Shown in pieces: positions 12,028-23,514 of a DNA stretch of 64,000 bases. This DNA comes from Bos javanicus (Eukaryota > Chordata > Mammalia > Artiodactyla > Bovidae): contig NC_083873.1 in assembly GCF_032452875.1 (NCBI RefSeq), positions 78,861,987-78,925,986 on the forward strand, written 5' to 3'. Position numbers and translations under genes: made by a program. Numbering within the stretch: position 1 is the stretch's first letter; each line of letters begins with the position of its first letter. The notes under the pieces were generated by a model, which was not told the DNA's origin, ran no database searches, and saw only the letters and a program-made list of their open reading frames with translations.

Positions 12028-13703
12028 TCAGTTCAGTTTAGTCACTCAACTGTGTCCAACTCTTTGTGACCCTATGGACTGCAGCACACCAGGCTTCCCT
12101 GTCCATCTCCAACTCCCAGAGCTTGCTCAAACTTATGTCCATTGAATCCATGATGTCATCCAACCATCCTCTGTCGTCCTCTTCTCCTCCTGCCTTCAGT
12201 CTTTCCCAGCATCAGGGTCTTTTCCAATGAGTTGGTTCTTCACATCAGGTGGCCAAAGTATTGGAATTTCAGCTTCAGCATCAGTCCTTCTAATGAATAT
12301 TCAGGACTGATTTCCTTTAGGATGGACTGTTTGGATCCCCTTGAGGTCCAAGGGACTCTCAAGAGACTTCTCCAACACAAAAGCATCAATTCTTCAGCAG
12401 TCAGCTTTCTTTAGAGTCCAACTGTCACATCCATACATGACCACTGGAAAAACCATAGCTTTGACTAGATGGACCTTTGTTGGCAAAGTAATGTTTCTGC
12501 TTTTTAACATGCTGTCTAGGTTTTATAACATGCTCATAACTTTTCTTCCAAGGAGCAAGAGTCTTAATTCCATGGCTGCAATCACCATCTGCAGTGATTT
12601 TGAAGCCCAAAAAGTAAAGTCTGACACTGTTTCCATTGTTTCCCCATCTATTTGCCATTAAGTGATGGGACTGGATGCTATGATCTTCATTTCCTGAATA
12701 CTGAGTTTTTAGCCAACGTTTTAATTCTCCTCTTTCACTTTCATCAAGAAGCTCTTTAGTTTTTCTTCACTTTCTGCCATAAGGGTGCTGTCATCTATAT
12801 ATCTGAGGTTATTGATATTTCTGCTGGCAATCTTGATTCCAGCTTGTGCTTCATCCATCCCAGCATTTTTCATGATGTATTCTGCATATAAGGTAAATAA
12901 ACAGGGTGAAAATATACAGCCTTGACATACTCTTTTCCTGATTTGGAACCAGTCTGTTGTTCCTTGTCCAGTTCTAACTGTTGCTTCTGGACCTGCGTAT
13001 GCATTTCACAGGAGGCAGGTCAGGTGATTTGGTATTTCCATCTCTTTCAGAATTTTCCACAGTTTATTGTGATCCACACAGCCAAAGGCTTTTGCATAGT
13101 CAGTTGTTTTCCTGGAATTCTCTTGCCTTTTCTATGATCCAGTGGATACTGGCAATTCAGTATCTTGTTCCTCTGCCTTCTCTAAATCCACCTTGAACAT
13201 CTGGGAGTTCTCAGTTCACTGAGAACTGTTGAAGCCTAGCTTGGAGAATTTTGAGCATTACTTTGTTAGCATGTGAAATGAGTACAATTTGTAGTTTGAA
13301 CATATTTTGGCATTGCTCTTCTTTGTGATTGGAATGAAAACTGATCTCTTCCAGTTCTGTGGCCACTGCTAAGTTTTTCAAATTTTCTGACTTTAATAGT
13401 ATCATCTTTTTTTTTTTTTTTTTATTTGAAACAGCTCAGCTGGAATTCCATCACCTCCACTATCTTTGCTCATAGTGATGCTTCCTAAGGCCCACTTGAC
13501 TTCATATTCCAGGATGTCTGGCTCTAGGTGAGTGATCACACCATCGTGGTTATCTGGGTCATTAAAAATCTTTTTTGTATAGTTCTTCTGTTTCTTCTTG
13601 TCACTTACCTCTTTTTAATCCCCTCTGCTTCTGTTAGGTCCATACTGTTTCTGTCTTTTACTGTGCCCATCTTTGCATGAAATGTCCCCTTGGTATCTCT
13701 AAT
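12028..13703 (-). mobile_element. BovB LINE, antisense, 5'-truncated
   Basis: The left end is the BovB 3' terminus in reverse (TTCAGTTCAGTTTAGTCACTC). The element runs to about 13703, inside the endonuclease-RT linker (reverse of RDTKGTFHAKM-type text). Motif C reads YIDD in place of YADD (12791-12815). A poly-T run at 13407-13424 interrupts the linker-RT boundary. Frames are heavily broken; the longest remaining minus-strand piece is about 77 codons. Confidence 0.92.
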
Positions 13704-13735
13704 TTATGATAGTCTGTTAAGTTTGCAGTACTATA

Positions 13736-13950
13736 TCAGTGCTTCTCTGGTGACTCAGCAGGTAAAGAATCTTCTGGCAATGCAGGAGATGCAGGTTCAA
13801 TCCCTGGATCAGGATGATTCCCTGAAGAAGGAAATAGCAACCCACTCCAGTTTTCTTTCCTGAAAAATCCAATGATCATAGGAGCCTGATGGGCTAAAAT
13901 CCACAGGGCCTCAGAGTCAGACATGACTGAGTACACGTGCACACACACTC
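13736..13950 (+). mobile_element. Bov-tA SINE
   Basis: The tRNA-Glu-related head (GCTTCTCTGGTGACTCAGCAGGTAAAGAAT), a B-box-like GGTTCAATCCCTGG, and the Bov-A body ending AGTCAGACATGACTGAGTA are all present in order. It is followed by a CA-rich tail. No clear duplication was found. Confidence 0.9.
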
Positions 13951-13959
13951 AATACCTTA

Positions 13960-14484
13960 ATCAAAAAATAATTCTCTTGAAAAAATGGTGCCAATGGATT
14001 TGCTCAATGCAGCATTGCTACAAACCTTCAACTTATAAAATCTACAATTGAAAGAAGGTGATCAAAAGGTACAAAATTCCAGTCATAAGATAAATAACCT
14101 CTAGGTATATAATGTGTAATGTCAATGTGATAGCTATAGCTGTATAATAGACGGTAAATGGTTAAGAGAGTAAATGCTGAGTTCTCATAACAAGGAGAAA
14201 ATATATTTATTTTAATTTTTTTCCTTTTATTTAAATTTTTATGCGAAGATGGATGGAGCTGTACTTACTATAGTAATTATTTTTAACATATGTAAGTCAA
14301 ATATCATGCTGTACCTATACAGTGATGTATGTAAATGATTTCTCAATAATACTGATAGGGGCTTGGAGAAGATTATATAAGTGTAAAAGTCTCTAGCAAC
14401 ACTGATCTAGAAGAATTAAGAGGACAATAGTTATTCTTAGTGAATGAATAATGGAGCTATGCTACTGCTCTTACAGACATTAAA
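13960..14484. other. unique AT-rich sequence
   Basis: Nothing recognised between the SINE and the next BovB. Confidence 0.45.
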
Positions 14485-15597
14485 AAGGTTCAGTTCAGTT
14501 CAGTCACTCTGTCATGTCCGACTCTTTGCGACCTCATGAATCACAGCACACTAGGCCTTCCTGTCCATCACCAACTTTCGGAGTTCTCTCAGACTCACGT
14601 CCATCGAGTCAGTGATGCCATCCAGCCATCTCATCCTCTGTCGTCCCCTTCTCCTCCTGCCCCCAATCCCTCCCAGCATCAGAGTCTTTTCCAATGAGTC
14701 AACTCTTCGCATGAGGTGGCCAAAGTACTGGAGTTTCAGCTTCAGCATCAGTCCTTCCAAAGAAATTCCAGGGCTAACCTCCTTCAGAATGGACTGGTTG
14801 GATCTCCTTGCAGTCCAAGGGACTCTCAAGAGTCTTCTCCAACACCACGGTTCAAAAGCATCAATTCTTCGGTGCTCAGCTTTCTTCACAGTCCAACTCT
14901 CACATCCATACATGATCACTGGAAAAACCATAGCCTTGATTAGACGGACCTTTGTTGGCAAAATAATGTCTCTGCTTTTCAATATGCTATCTAGGTTGGT
15001 AATAACTTTTCTTCCAAGGAGTACATGTCTTTTAATTTCATGGCTGCAGTCACTATCTGCAGTGATTTTGGAGCCCCAAAAAATAAAGTCTGACACTGTG
15101 TCCACTGTTTCCCCATCTATTCCCCATGAAGTGATGGGACCGGATGCCATGATCTTCGTTTTCTGAATGTTGAGATTTAAGCCAACTTTTTCACTCTCTT
15201 CTTTCACCTTCATCAAGAGGCTTTTTAGTTCCTCTTCACTTTCTGCCATAAGGGTGGTGTCATCTGCATATCTGAGGTTATTGATATTTCTCCCGGCAAT
15301 CATGATTCCAGCTTGTGCTTCTTCCAGCCCAGCATTTCTCATGATGTACTCTGCGTAGAAGTTAAATAAGCAGGGTGACAATATACAGCCTTGATGTACT
15401 CCTTTTCCTATTTGGAACCAGTCTGTTGTTCCATGTCCAGTTCTAACTATTGCTTCCTGACCTGCATATAGGTTTCTCAAGAGGCAGATCAGGTGGTCTG
15501 GTATTTCCATCTCTTTCAGGATTTTCCACAGTTGATTGTGATCCACACAGTCAGAGGCTTTGTCATAGTCAATAAAGCAGAAATAGATGTTTTTCTA
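14485..15597 (-). mobile_element. BovB LINE, antisense, 5'-truncated, low divergence
   Basis: The reverse of the BovB 3' end (GTTCAGTTCAGTTCAGTCACTC) begins at 14488. The element extends about 1.1 kb to the RT motif A region and stops abruptly at 15597. It looks younger than most other copies in the window, since its reading frame is almost unbroken. Confidence 0.93.
14551..15597 (-). pseudogene. BovB ORF2 RT/C-terminal fragment, frame open over about 350 codons
   Basis: On the minus strand the frame is open from the truncation at 15597 to a stop at 14551-14553. It carries motif A (FIDYDKASDCVD, with two changes from the usual AKAFD), motif B (HQGCILSPCLFNFYAEYI), motif C (YADDTTLMAE) and the Arg-rich C-terminal GGRRRRGRQRMRWLDGITDS. 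The stop is a premature TAG where other copies have the Trp codon of REAW, about 20 codons before the native end. The GTG at 15544-15546 is not a real start; the frame simply enters truncated. It lacks the endonuclease, so it cannot act alone. Confidence 0.9.
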
Positions 15598-16084
15598 GGT
15601 AAGAGGATGTAAAAATTTCATGCAAGCCAACTTAAAAATTTATATGTAATAGACAAATTCTTAGAAAAAAAACTTTATAAAGCTGTTAGACATTTTAAAA
15701 TGTCTGAAAATTCCAGTATTGATATAAAAAACTGAATCTTAATAAATATGATTATACTGGGTGGTGATGGTATTTGAAGAACCTGTTAGACCTTGGCTTC
15801 AACTTTTATATTGTGACATTTAATTCACCTAAAACCTGGATTCTCTCCCCATTTCTTATTTTTCTTGACAAGAGAAGGACATACCTAACAGAGGAGTTGA
15901 AAGATGGAACTAGGCAAGCTCACTTTAGTTTTTGCTCCCCTTTATTCTGTTCTGACTTCCTGCTGAGATGACGACTTCTAGTCTGTTCTTTTCTCTGCAG
16001 TTAATAGACTTCTTGCTTTTCCTGAGGAGATCTACAATTGTCCAGTGATATCTGTAAGTAAGAAGGCAAACTGTCCCCTGGGAC
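15598..16084. other. unique sequence
   Basis: No gene or clear repeat is recognised here. Confidence 0.45.
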
Positions 16085-16160
16085 AAAACATTAGCCAGGC
16101 TGTCAATCTGAAAACCTTTTCACTGACTGACTATACCAGTAATAAAAGTCATATTTAGAG
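16085..16160 (+). repeat. left copy of about 76-bp direct repeat flanking a SINE
   Basis: This block recurs at 16450-16524 with about 80-85% identity by eye. It starts AAAACATTAGCC here and AAAACGTTGGC there, and both end GTCATATTTAGAG. It directly abuts the SINE dimer. Confidence 0.85.
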
Positions 16161-16449
16161 GGTTTCTCTGGCAACTCAGCTGGTAAAAAATTTGCCTGCA
16201 ATGCAGGAGACCACGGTTTGATTCCTGGGTCAGGAAGATCCACTGGAGAAGGGATATACTACTCACTCCCCTATTCTTGGGCTTCCCTGGTGGCTCAGCT
16301 GGTAAAGAATCCTCCTGCAATGCTCAAGACCTAGGTTTGATCCCTGGATTGGGAAGATCCCCTGGAGAAGGGAACAGTTACCCACTCCAGCATTCTGGAG
16401 AATTCCATGGACTGTATAGTCCATGAAGTTGCAAAGAGTCAGACATGAA
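16161..16449 (+). mobile_element. Bov-tA SINE dimer
   Basis: Two tRNA-Glu-related heads occur in tandem: the first at 16161 (CTCTGGCAACTCAGCTGGTAA) and the second at about 16278 (GGGCTTCCCTGGTGGCTCAG). They are followed by one Bov-A body ending AGTCAGACATGA. Each head has a B-box-like GGTTTGATxCCTGG. The 3' end is short. The same dimer layout occurs at 58068-58393 and 63583-63879. Confidence 0.92.
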
Positions 16450-16524
16450 AAAACGTTGGCAAAACTGTCAGGTTGAAAACTTTTTCACTCACTGACTATA
16501 TCAATAAAGAAGTCATATTTAGAG
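16450..16524 (+). repeat. right copy of about 76-bp direct repeat flanking a SINE
   Basis: Partner of 16085-16160. Its last 13 bases, GTCATATTTAGAG, are identical to the left copy. Confidence 0.85.
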
Positions 16525-17130
16525 CTTCATCTGCCTTAAAAAATAAGATGTGTAAACTAATACATCTGAAAAATAGTATCAAAATTACATAACAAAAAAT
16601 AATAAGAAAAGAATCTGTCAGCAAAAGACACAGTCTAATATAAAAATAGGCAAAATACATAAATCGGCATTTAACAGCATAGAAAACTTAAGTGGCGATC
16701 TGTTAGAACTACTAATAGTAGTAATACTGTCAGTTACCAGGTAAATGCAAAGTATTTCCATAATATGAAACCATGTTATTGCATGTAGATAACTAAACAT
16801 TAATAAATTGGACCTTATCAGATGTTAGTGAGAATATGAACTGTGGTACACAGTGTTGAGCTATACATACACACATATCTGCTGTGAGGTATCCCTCTGC
16901 AAGGTAGAATAAAGCAAACATTCCTTTCCTGTTAAAATAGGTATAGTGAAAGAACTTATTTTGGCCTATGAGATATGAATGTAATTTGAGATTGGGGATA
17001 CTCCATGTACTAGATCTTTGGAGTGATATTATCACTGAGTAACATCTACAGCAATACTATGACAGAAATGTAATGTGAAAGTTCTAAGCTGCTGATATAG
17101 GGGCATGATTTGTTATTTTTGCATTAAGTG
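16525..17130. other. unique AT-rich sequence
   Basis: No gene or clear repeat is recognised. Confidence 0.45.
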
Positions 17131-17440
17131 ATTAGATTAATGACTGCCAATGAGTCATGCCTTCTAGTGTCGATACTCTTGTGTAGTTCCCTTCCAGATT
17201 ACTCAAGGCATGTCTACTTTACTTACTTTGACCAATGGGAAATCAACAAGTATGAGGCTTGATAAGGCTTTAATTATTGCAACACTGCAATATTTTGAAA
17301 AAACATGGTCTATCTTCCTTAAGGATTTGGCCCCATGTAGAAAGAGACCACCTTAGAGGGAGAAGTCAGCCATCTCACCTGTTTCAGACATTTGAGCTGA
17401 GAAACAAGATACGAGAATGAGGCCATTTGCATCATGTAAT
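17130..17440 (+). mobile_element. MLT1-like LTR (ancient ERVL-MaLR)
   Basis: The text TTGACCAATGGGAAAT, then AAGTATGAGGCTTGATAAG, CCCATGTAGAAAGAGACCACC and ACATTTGAGCTGAGAAACAAG follows the order of an MLT1-family LTR. No internal retroviral sequence is attached, so it would be a solitary, decayed LTR. The assignment rests on remembered consensus; the edges are approximate. Confidence 0.6.
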
Positions 17441-17649
17441 TTTATTATAATAGGGAATGAAAAAAATAATTGAACTTTTAAAGCTCAATATAGAAACATA
17501 TATTAAAGTCAATAAATTTATCTACATTTTTACCAGTTTTCTATATTGATCTGACTATTTATACATGTAATGTTGTATATAATTTTAAGTATTGTGCTTA
17601 TAAACTAAAAGCTACAAATATCAACAGGGAAATTTAATACCACAGAAAT

Positions 17650-18115
17650 GGGGTGATAAAATGTTCATTATTGAAAGACTCAATACTGCTAAGATTAGAG
17701 TCCTCACAAAGTTGATCAAGAGGTTAAATGTTATCCCACTCAAAATACTAATTGCTTTTTTGAAGATGAAAAGCTGATTTTAAAATGTGTATGTACAGAG
17801 GAGTCTGGTGGGCTACAGACCATGGGGTAGCAAGAGTCTGACATGACTTAGAGACTAAACAACAACAATAAAAGACAGAGTATCTAGAATAGCCACAACA
17901 ATATGAAAGACATAAGATTTTGGAAGGGATTGTACACATATTTTTGACATTCAGAGCAAGACTGTGTTTATTAAGTCACTGTGGTATTGGTTAGTGGACA
18001 GACTTACAGATCAAATTAACAGAGAGTTCAGAAATAGATTTCTATGGTCAGTTTTTTTCAACAAAGTAGTCAAGTAAAGTGCTTAATGAATAAAATGTCA
18101 AAATGATTATTTTTG
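17650..18115 (+). mobile_element. old L1 ORF2 fragment, sense, interrupted by a SINE piece
   Basis: Before the SINE, AGACTCAATACTGCTAAGA and TTGATCAAGAGGTTAAATG match L1 ORF2 text (the RT-to-C-terminal region). After it, GTGGTATTGGTTAGTGGACAG, ACAGATCAAATTAACAGAG and TCTATGGTCAG continue the same L1 order. The frame is closed by many stops. Confidence 0.75.
17797..17862 (+). mobile_element. Bov-A/Bov-tA 3' fragment
   Basis: ACAGAGGAGTCTGGTGGGCTACAG through AGTCTGACATGACTTAGAGAC is the 3' end of a Bov-A-type SINE, followed by an AACAACAACAAT tail. It lies inside the old L1, so it is the younger insertion. Confidence 0.8.
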
Positions 18116-18127
18116 TGTTACTAGGAT

Positions 18128-21100
18128 TTGTCATTGTTTAGTCACTTAGTCATGTCCAACTATTTGTGACCCCATGGGCTGCAGCATGCCAGGCTTCTCT
18201 GTACTTCATCATCTCCCAGAGTTACTCAAACTCGTGTCCACTGAGTCCATGATGCTAACCAACCATCTCATCCTCTGTCGTTCCCTTCTCCTCCTGCCTT
18301 CTATATTTCCCAACATCAGGATCTTTCCCATGAGTTGGCTCTTTATATCATGTGGCCAAAGTATTAGAACTTCAGCATCAGTCCTTCCAATGAATATTCA
18401 GAATTGATTTCCTTCAGGATTGACTGGTTTGAACTGATTGGAGTACAAGGGACTCTCAAGAGTTTTCTCCATAGTCACAGCTGGAAAACGTCAGTTCTTT
18501 GGTGCTTATCCTTATTTATGGTCCAATTCTCACATTTGTACTAACTACTAGAAAACCATAGCTTTGACTAGATGGACCTTTGTTAGCAAAGTAATGTCTC
18601 CGCTTTTTAATACACCTTCTAGGTTTGTCATAGCTTTTCTTCCAAGGAACAAGTGTCTTTTAATTTCATGGCTGCAGTCACCAACTGCAATGATTTTGGA
18701 GCCCAAGAAAATAAAGTTTGTCACTGTTTCCATTGTTTCCCCATCTATTTTCCATGAAACGGTGGGACCAGATGCAAAGATTTCAGTGTTTTGAAGATTG
18801 AGTTTTCAGCCAGCTTTTTCACTCTCCTCTTTCCCATTCATAAAGAGGCTCTTTAGTATCTCTTTGTTTTCTGTCATTAGGGTGATGCCATCTGCATATT
18901 TGAGGTTACTGATATTTCTCCTGGCAGTCTTGATTTCAACTTGTGCTTCAGCCAGCCCAGAATTTCACATGATATACTTCACATATAAGTTAAATAAACA
19001 GGGTGACAATATACCGATATGATGTACTCCTTTCCCAGTTTTGAACTAGTCTCTTGTTCCATGTCCAGTTCTGCTATTGTTTCTTGAGCATCAGACATGT
19101 TTCTCAGGAGACAAGTAAAGTGGTCTGGTATTCCCATCTCTTTAAGATATTTCCACAGTTTGTTGTGATCCACATAGTCAAAGGTTTTAGTGTAGTCAAT
19201 GAAACAGAAATAGATTTTTTTTTTCTGGAATTCTCTTGCTTTTTCTATGATCCAATTGATGTTGGCAATTTCATCTCTGGTTCCTCTGCCTTTTCTAAAT
19301 CCAGCTTGTACATCTGGAAGTTCTTGGTTCACATACTGTTGAAGCCTAGCTTGTACGATTTTGATCATGCCCTTTCTTGCATGTTAAATGGGTATGATTG
19401 TGCAGTATTTGAGCAATCTTTGGCATTGCCCTTATTTGGGATTGTAATGAAAATTGACCATTTCCAGTCCTGTGAGCACTGCTGAGTTTTCTATACTTGC
19501 TGGCATATTGAGTGCAGCACTTTAACAACATCATCTTTTAGGATTTGATATAGCTCAGCTGGAATTCCATCACCTCCACTAGCTTTGTTTGTAGTGATGC
19601 TTTGTAAGGCCCACTTGACTTTATGCTCCATGATATCTGTCTGTAGGTGATTGATCTCACCATCATGGTTGCTCAGATGATTAAAATATTTTTTGTTTAG
19701 TTTTTCTGTGTATTCTTGTTAGTTCTTCTTAATCTCTTCTACTTCCATTAGGTCCATTCTGTTTCTGTCCTTTATTGTGCTGGTCTTTGCATGAAATATT
19801 CCTTTGGTATTTCTAATCTTCTTGAAGAGAACTCTAGTCTTTCCCATTCTATTGTTTTCCTCTATTTCTTTGCATTTTTCACTTAGGAAGATTTTCTTAT
19901 TTCTTCTTGTTATTTCTTGAAACTGCATTCAGAGGTGTATATGCTTACTTTTCTCCTTTATCTTTCAATTATCTTCTTAGCTGTTTGTAGGGCTTCTCAG
20001 ACAACTATTTTGGCTTTTTGCATTTCTTTTTCTTGGGAATGGTTTTGATCCCTGCCTCTTGTACAGTATTCTAAACTTCCATCAATACTTCTTCAGACAC
20101 TCTGTTTATCAGATCTAATGCCTTGAATCTATTTATCACTTCCACTATGTAATCATAAGGGATTTGATTTAGGCCATACCTGAATGGTCTAGTGGTGTTC
20201 CCTACTTTCTTCAATTTATGTCTGAATTTTGCAATTAAGGAGTTCATTATCTGAGCCACAGTCAGCTACTGGTCTTTTTTCTACTGACTCTATAGAGTTT
20301 CTCCATCTTTGGCCACAGAGAACATAATCACTCTTATTTTGGTATTGACCATCTGGTGATGTCCATGTACAGAGTCGTTTCTTGTGTTGTTGGAAGAGGG
20401 TGTTTGCTATGACCATTGTGTTCTCTTGGCAAAACTCTGCAAAACTGTTGCTCTGCTTCATTCTGTACTCTAAGGCCAATCTTGCCTGTTAGTCCAGGGA
20501 TCTCTTGACTTCCTACTTTCACATTTCAGTCCTCTGTGGTGAAAATGGCATCCTTTTCTTTGTGTTCTAGAAAATCTTGTAGTCCTTCATAGAATTGTTC
20601 AGCTTCTTCAGCATTAGTATTGGGGCATAGACTTGGATTACTGTAATAGTGAATAGTTTTCCTTGAGAACAATCAGAGATCATTTTGTCGTTTTTGAGAT
20701 TGCATCCAAATATTGCATTTTGGACTCTTTTGTTGACTATGAGGGCTGCTAGATTTCTTCTAAGAAATTCTTGCCCACATTAGTAGATATAACGGTCATC
20801 TGAATTAAATTTGTCCATTCCAGTCCATTTTAGTTCACTGATTCCTAAAATGTCGATGTTCACTCTTGCCATCTCTTGTTTGACCACTTCCAATTTACCT
20901 TGATTCCTGGGCCTACTTTCCAGGTTCCTATGCAGTATTTTTCTTTATAGCATTGGACTTTACTTTCACCACCAGACACATCCACAACTGGATGATGTTA
21001 TCACTTTGGCTTAGCCTTTTCATCCCTTCTGGAGCTATTTTTCCATTCTTCTCCAGTAGCATATTTGGTGCCTGCCACCCTTGGAAGTTCATCTTTCAGT

Positions 21101-21506
21101 GTCCTATCTTTTTGTCTTTTCATACTGTTCATGGGGTTCTTAAGGCAAGAATACAGAAGTGATTTGCCATTCCTTTATCTAGTGGAAAATGTTTTGTTAG
21201 AACTCTCCACCATGACTGTCTTTCTTGGGTGGTGCTACATAGCATGGCTCATAGTTTCTTTGAGTTACACAAAGCTATGATCCATGTGATCAGTTTGGTT
21301 AGTTTTCTGTCATTATGGTTTTCATTCTGCCTTCTGATGGATGAGGATAAGAGGCTTATGGAATCTCCCTGATGGGAAGAACTGGCTTTGGGTAAAACTG
21401 GGTCTTGCTCTTGTGGGCAAGGCCATGCTGGGTAAATCTTTAATCAAGTTTTCTGCTGATGGGTGGGTGAGTAGGGCTGTGTTCTCTCCCTGTAGTTGAC
21501 AATAAA
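18128..21506 (-). mobile_element. near full-length BovB LINE, antisense
   Basis: The BovB 3' end in reverse is at 18128 (GTTTAGTCACTTAGTC), followed by the C-terminal region, RT, linker and endonuclease (reverse, to about 20910) and a 5' UTR to about 21506. The outer 5' UTR (about 21340-21506, reverse of CAGGGAGAGAACACAGCCC) has no GC-rich monomers, unlike the copies at 43343 and 60187. Divergence is high and the frame is extensively broken. It is one of the longest elements in the window at about 3.4 kb. Confidence 0.9.
18150..20910 (-). pseudogene. BovB ORF2 remnant: endonuclease, RT and C-terminus
   Basis: Minus-strand pieces in N-to-C order are endonuclease text (20216-20522, NTLFQQHKKRL and CGSDNELL, where the usual SDHELL histidine is Asn), post-endonuclease text (20071-20259, NQIPYDYIVEV), linker (19719-19928, NNRMGKTRVLFKKIRNTKG), RT fingers and motif A (18979-19368, FIDYTKTFDYVDHNKLW), a degraded motif C near 18877-18900 (YADG for YADD), and C-terminal text (18548-18733). 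The second catalytic Asp of motif C and the endonuclease His are lost, and many frameshifts are present. Confidence 0.85.
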
Positions 21507-21659
21507 AGGTTAAAAAAAATAAACATTCTTGGCTTGAGAAAAACTAGGTTTTAAATTCAAAAAATTAAAAAACAGATTTGATTTAAAACACAAGTAATTG
21601 TTATATTTATCAGTAAGTTCAAATAATCTTTTAAAACTTGTATTTCAAAAATACTTCTG

Positions 21660-22104
21660 CAGACTACAGAGGGCAAGGGTAATAAAATCCTAAACAATTT
21701 GCAGTGCAGCCAAGGAGGAGGTGCAAACAGAAAACCTCCTATAGGCTTTTACAATTTGTCTTCAGAGACTATATACTTCCTAGATTCCCAGCAATCATTC
21801 CCCTAGCTGCTGGAGATGTTGGGTGCTAAAATCTCCCTGATGGGTCCCTCTCAGAGAAATGCCTTGAGCTAAACAATCTGCATCAATGATTCATTGGTTT
21901 GGGAATATAAAAGTCTTGCCTCCAAGCCTCAGAGCAGGGTAACTCTGCAGTGTCTGCAGTGTCCAGTCAGCTCCAGAGCTCCTTGAGTTTCCTTTACGCC
22001 TTCATGGTGTCAACTCTGACTACCTGCCCCAGTAAATCCTCTATATGCAACTCCAATTGAACTTTATTCAAAACAAACTCTATCCTGGGGGAAAAAAAAA
22101 AAAA
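21660..22104 (+). other. unclassified, promoter-like retroposed segment (LTR-like?)
   Basis: This moderately GC-rich stretch contains a TATA-like GGAATATAAAAG at about 21901-21912, a CT- and CAG-rich downstream part (CTCTGCAGTGTCTGCAGTG), and ends TATCCTGGGGG followed by an A-run at 22093-22104. That layout would fit an LTR or a retroposed transcript with an A-tail. I do not recognise the family, and no internal retroviral genes are present. Confidence 0.3.
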
Positions 22105-22481
22105 GGTTCAAATCTCAATTCGTATGTCTTACTATTCACAGATCAGTTACACTTTTAAGCAACTGTGAGTTAAAAGATGAATATATAACTCTCCCACTCC
22201 ATGTATAGCTTTTTGCTTCTAGACAACAGTGGCTTAATTTTTGTTACCATTTGTTCTCAGTTCTTTATGTAACTACTTAATATCACAGTTCAATGTTTCT
22301 AGGCAAACAGCCAGATTACAAGGCTAGCTATAGATTTTTAACATTATCCTCCCCCAAGCCAAATATACTTAAATAAGTATTTAATTGAATTAATTAGAAA
22401 ATCATCACTAGTTTAAGTAACCTCTTTGTTTTCAGCATTGGCAAAAAACCCAACATTTACAAACTGAACTAAATGTGTGTT
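22105..22481. other. unique sequence
   Basis: No gene or clear repeat is recognised. Confidence 0.45.
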
Positions 22482-23514
22482 ACCAAAAATTCTGAAAGAG
22501 ATGGGAATACCAGACCACCTGGCCTGCCTCTTGAGAAATCTATATACAGGAAGTAACACTTTGAACCAGACATGGAACAACAGATTGGTTCAAAATAGGT
22601 GAAGGAGTATGCCACGGCTGTATATTGTCACCCTGCTTATTTAACTTATATGCAGAGTACATCATGAGAAACCCTGGGCTGGATGAAGCACAAGCTGGAA
22701 TCAAGATTGTCAGGAGAAATATCAATAACCTCAGATATGCAGATGATACCACTCTTATGGCAGAAAGTGAAGAAGAACTAAAGAGCCTCTTGATGAAAGT
22801 GAAAGGAGAGTGAAAAAGTTGGCTTAAAGCTCAACATTCAGAAAATGAAGATCATGGCATCCTGTCCCATCACTTCATGGCAAATAGGTGGGGAAACAGT
22901 GGAAACAGTGGCTGACTTTATTTTTTGGGGCTCCAAAATCACTGCAGATGGTGATTGCAGCCATGAAATTAAAAGACGCTTACTTCTTGGAAGGAAAGTT
23001 ATGACCAACCTAGACAGCATATTAAAAAGCAGAAACATTACTTTGTCCCCAAAGGTCCGTCTAGTCAAGGCTATGGTTTTTCCAGTAGTCATATATGGAT
23101 GTGAGAGTTGGACTATAAAGAAAGCTGAGTGCTGAATAATTGATGCTTTTGAACTGTGGTGTTGGAGAAGACTCTTGAGAGTCCCTTGGACTGCAAGGAG
23201 ATCCAGCCAATCCATTCTAAAGGAGATCAGTCCTGGATGTTCATTAGTAGGACTGATGTTGAAGCTGAAACTCCAGTACTATGTACACCTGATGTGAAGA
23301 GCTGACTCATTTAAAAATACCCTGATGCTGGGAAAGTTTGAGGGCAGGAGGAGAAGGAGACGACAGAGGATAAGATGGTTGGATGACATCACCGACTCAA
23401 TGGACATGGGTTTGGGTGGATTCCAGGAGTTGGTGATGGTCAGAAAGGCCTGGAGTGCTGTGGTTCATGGGGTTGCAAAGACTCGGACATGGCTGAGCAA
23501 CTGAACTGAACTGA
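22482..23514 (+). mobile_element. BovB LINE, 5'-truncated
   Basis: It starts at AAAATTCTGAAAGAGATGGG (between RT motifs A and B) and reaches the 3' end with GAGCAACTGAACTGAACTGAA. Motif B is CHGCILSPCLFNLYAEYI-like and motif C is intact (YADDTTLMAE, within 22625-22813). A frameshift near 22808 moves the frame to 22845-23135, which ends at a TGA. A short deletion near 22548 removes part of the AGQEATVR segment. Confidence 0.92.

Noticed and set aside
14551..15546. 331-codon minus-strand frame as a gene
   Set aside because: It is a truncated BovB RT with YADD; the apparent start is a GTG inside motif A.
14485..15597. TSD for this BovB
   Set aside because: Flanks (ATTAAAAAGG and GTAAGAGGATG) do not match well enough; the same failed for the copies at 2.8, 12.0, 22.5, 27.8, 34.5 and 36.9 kb.
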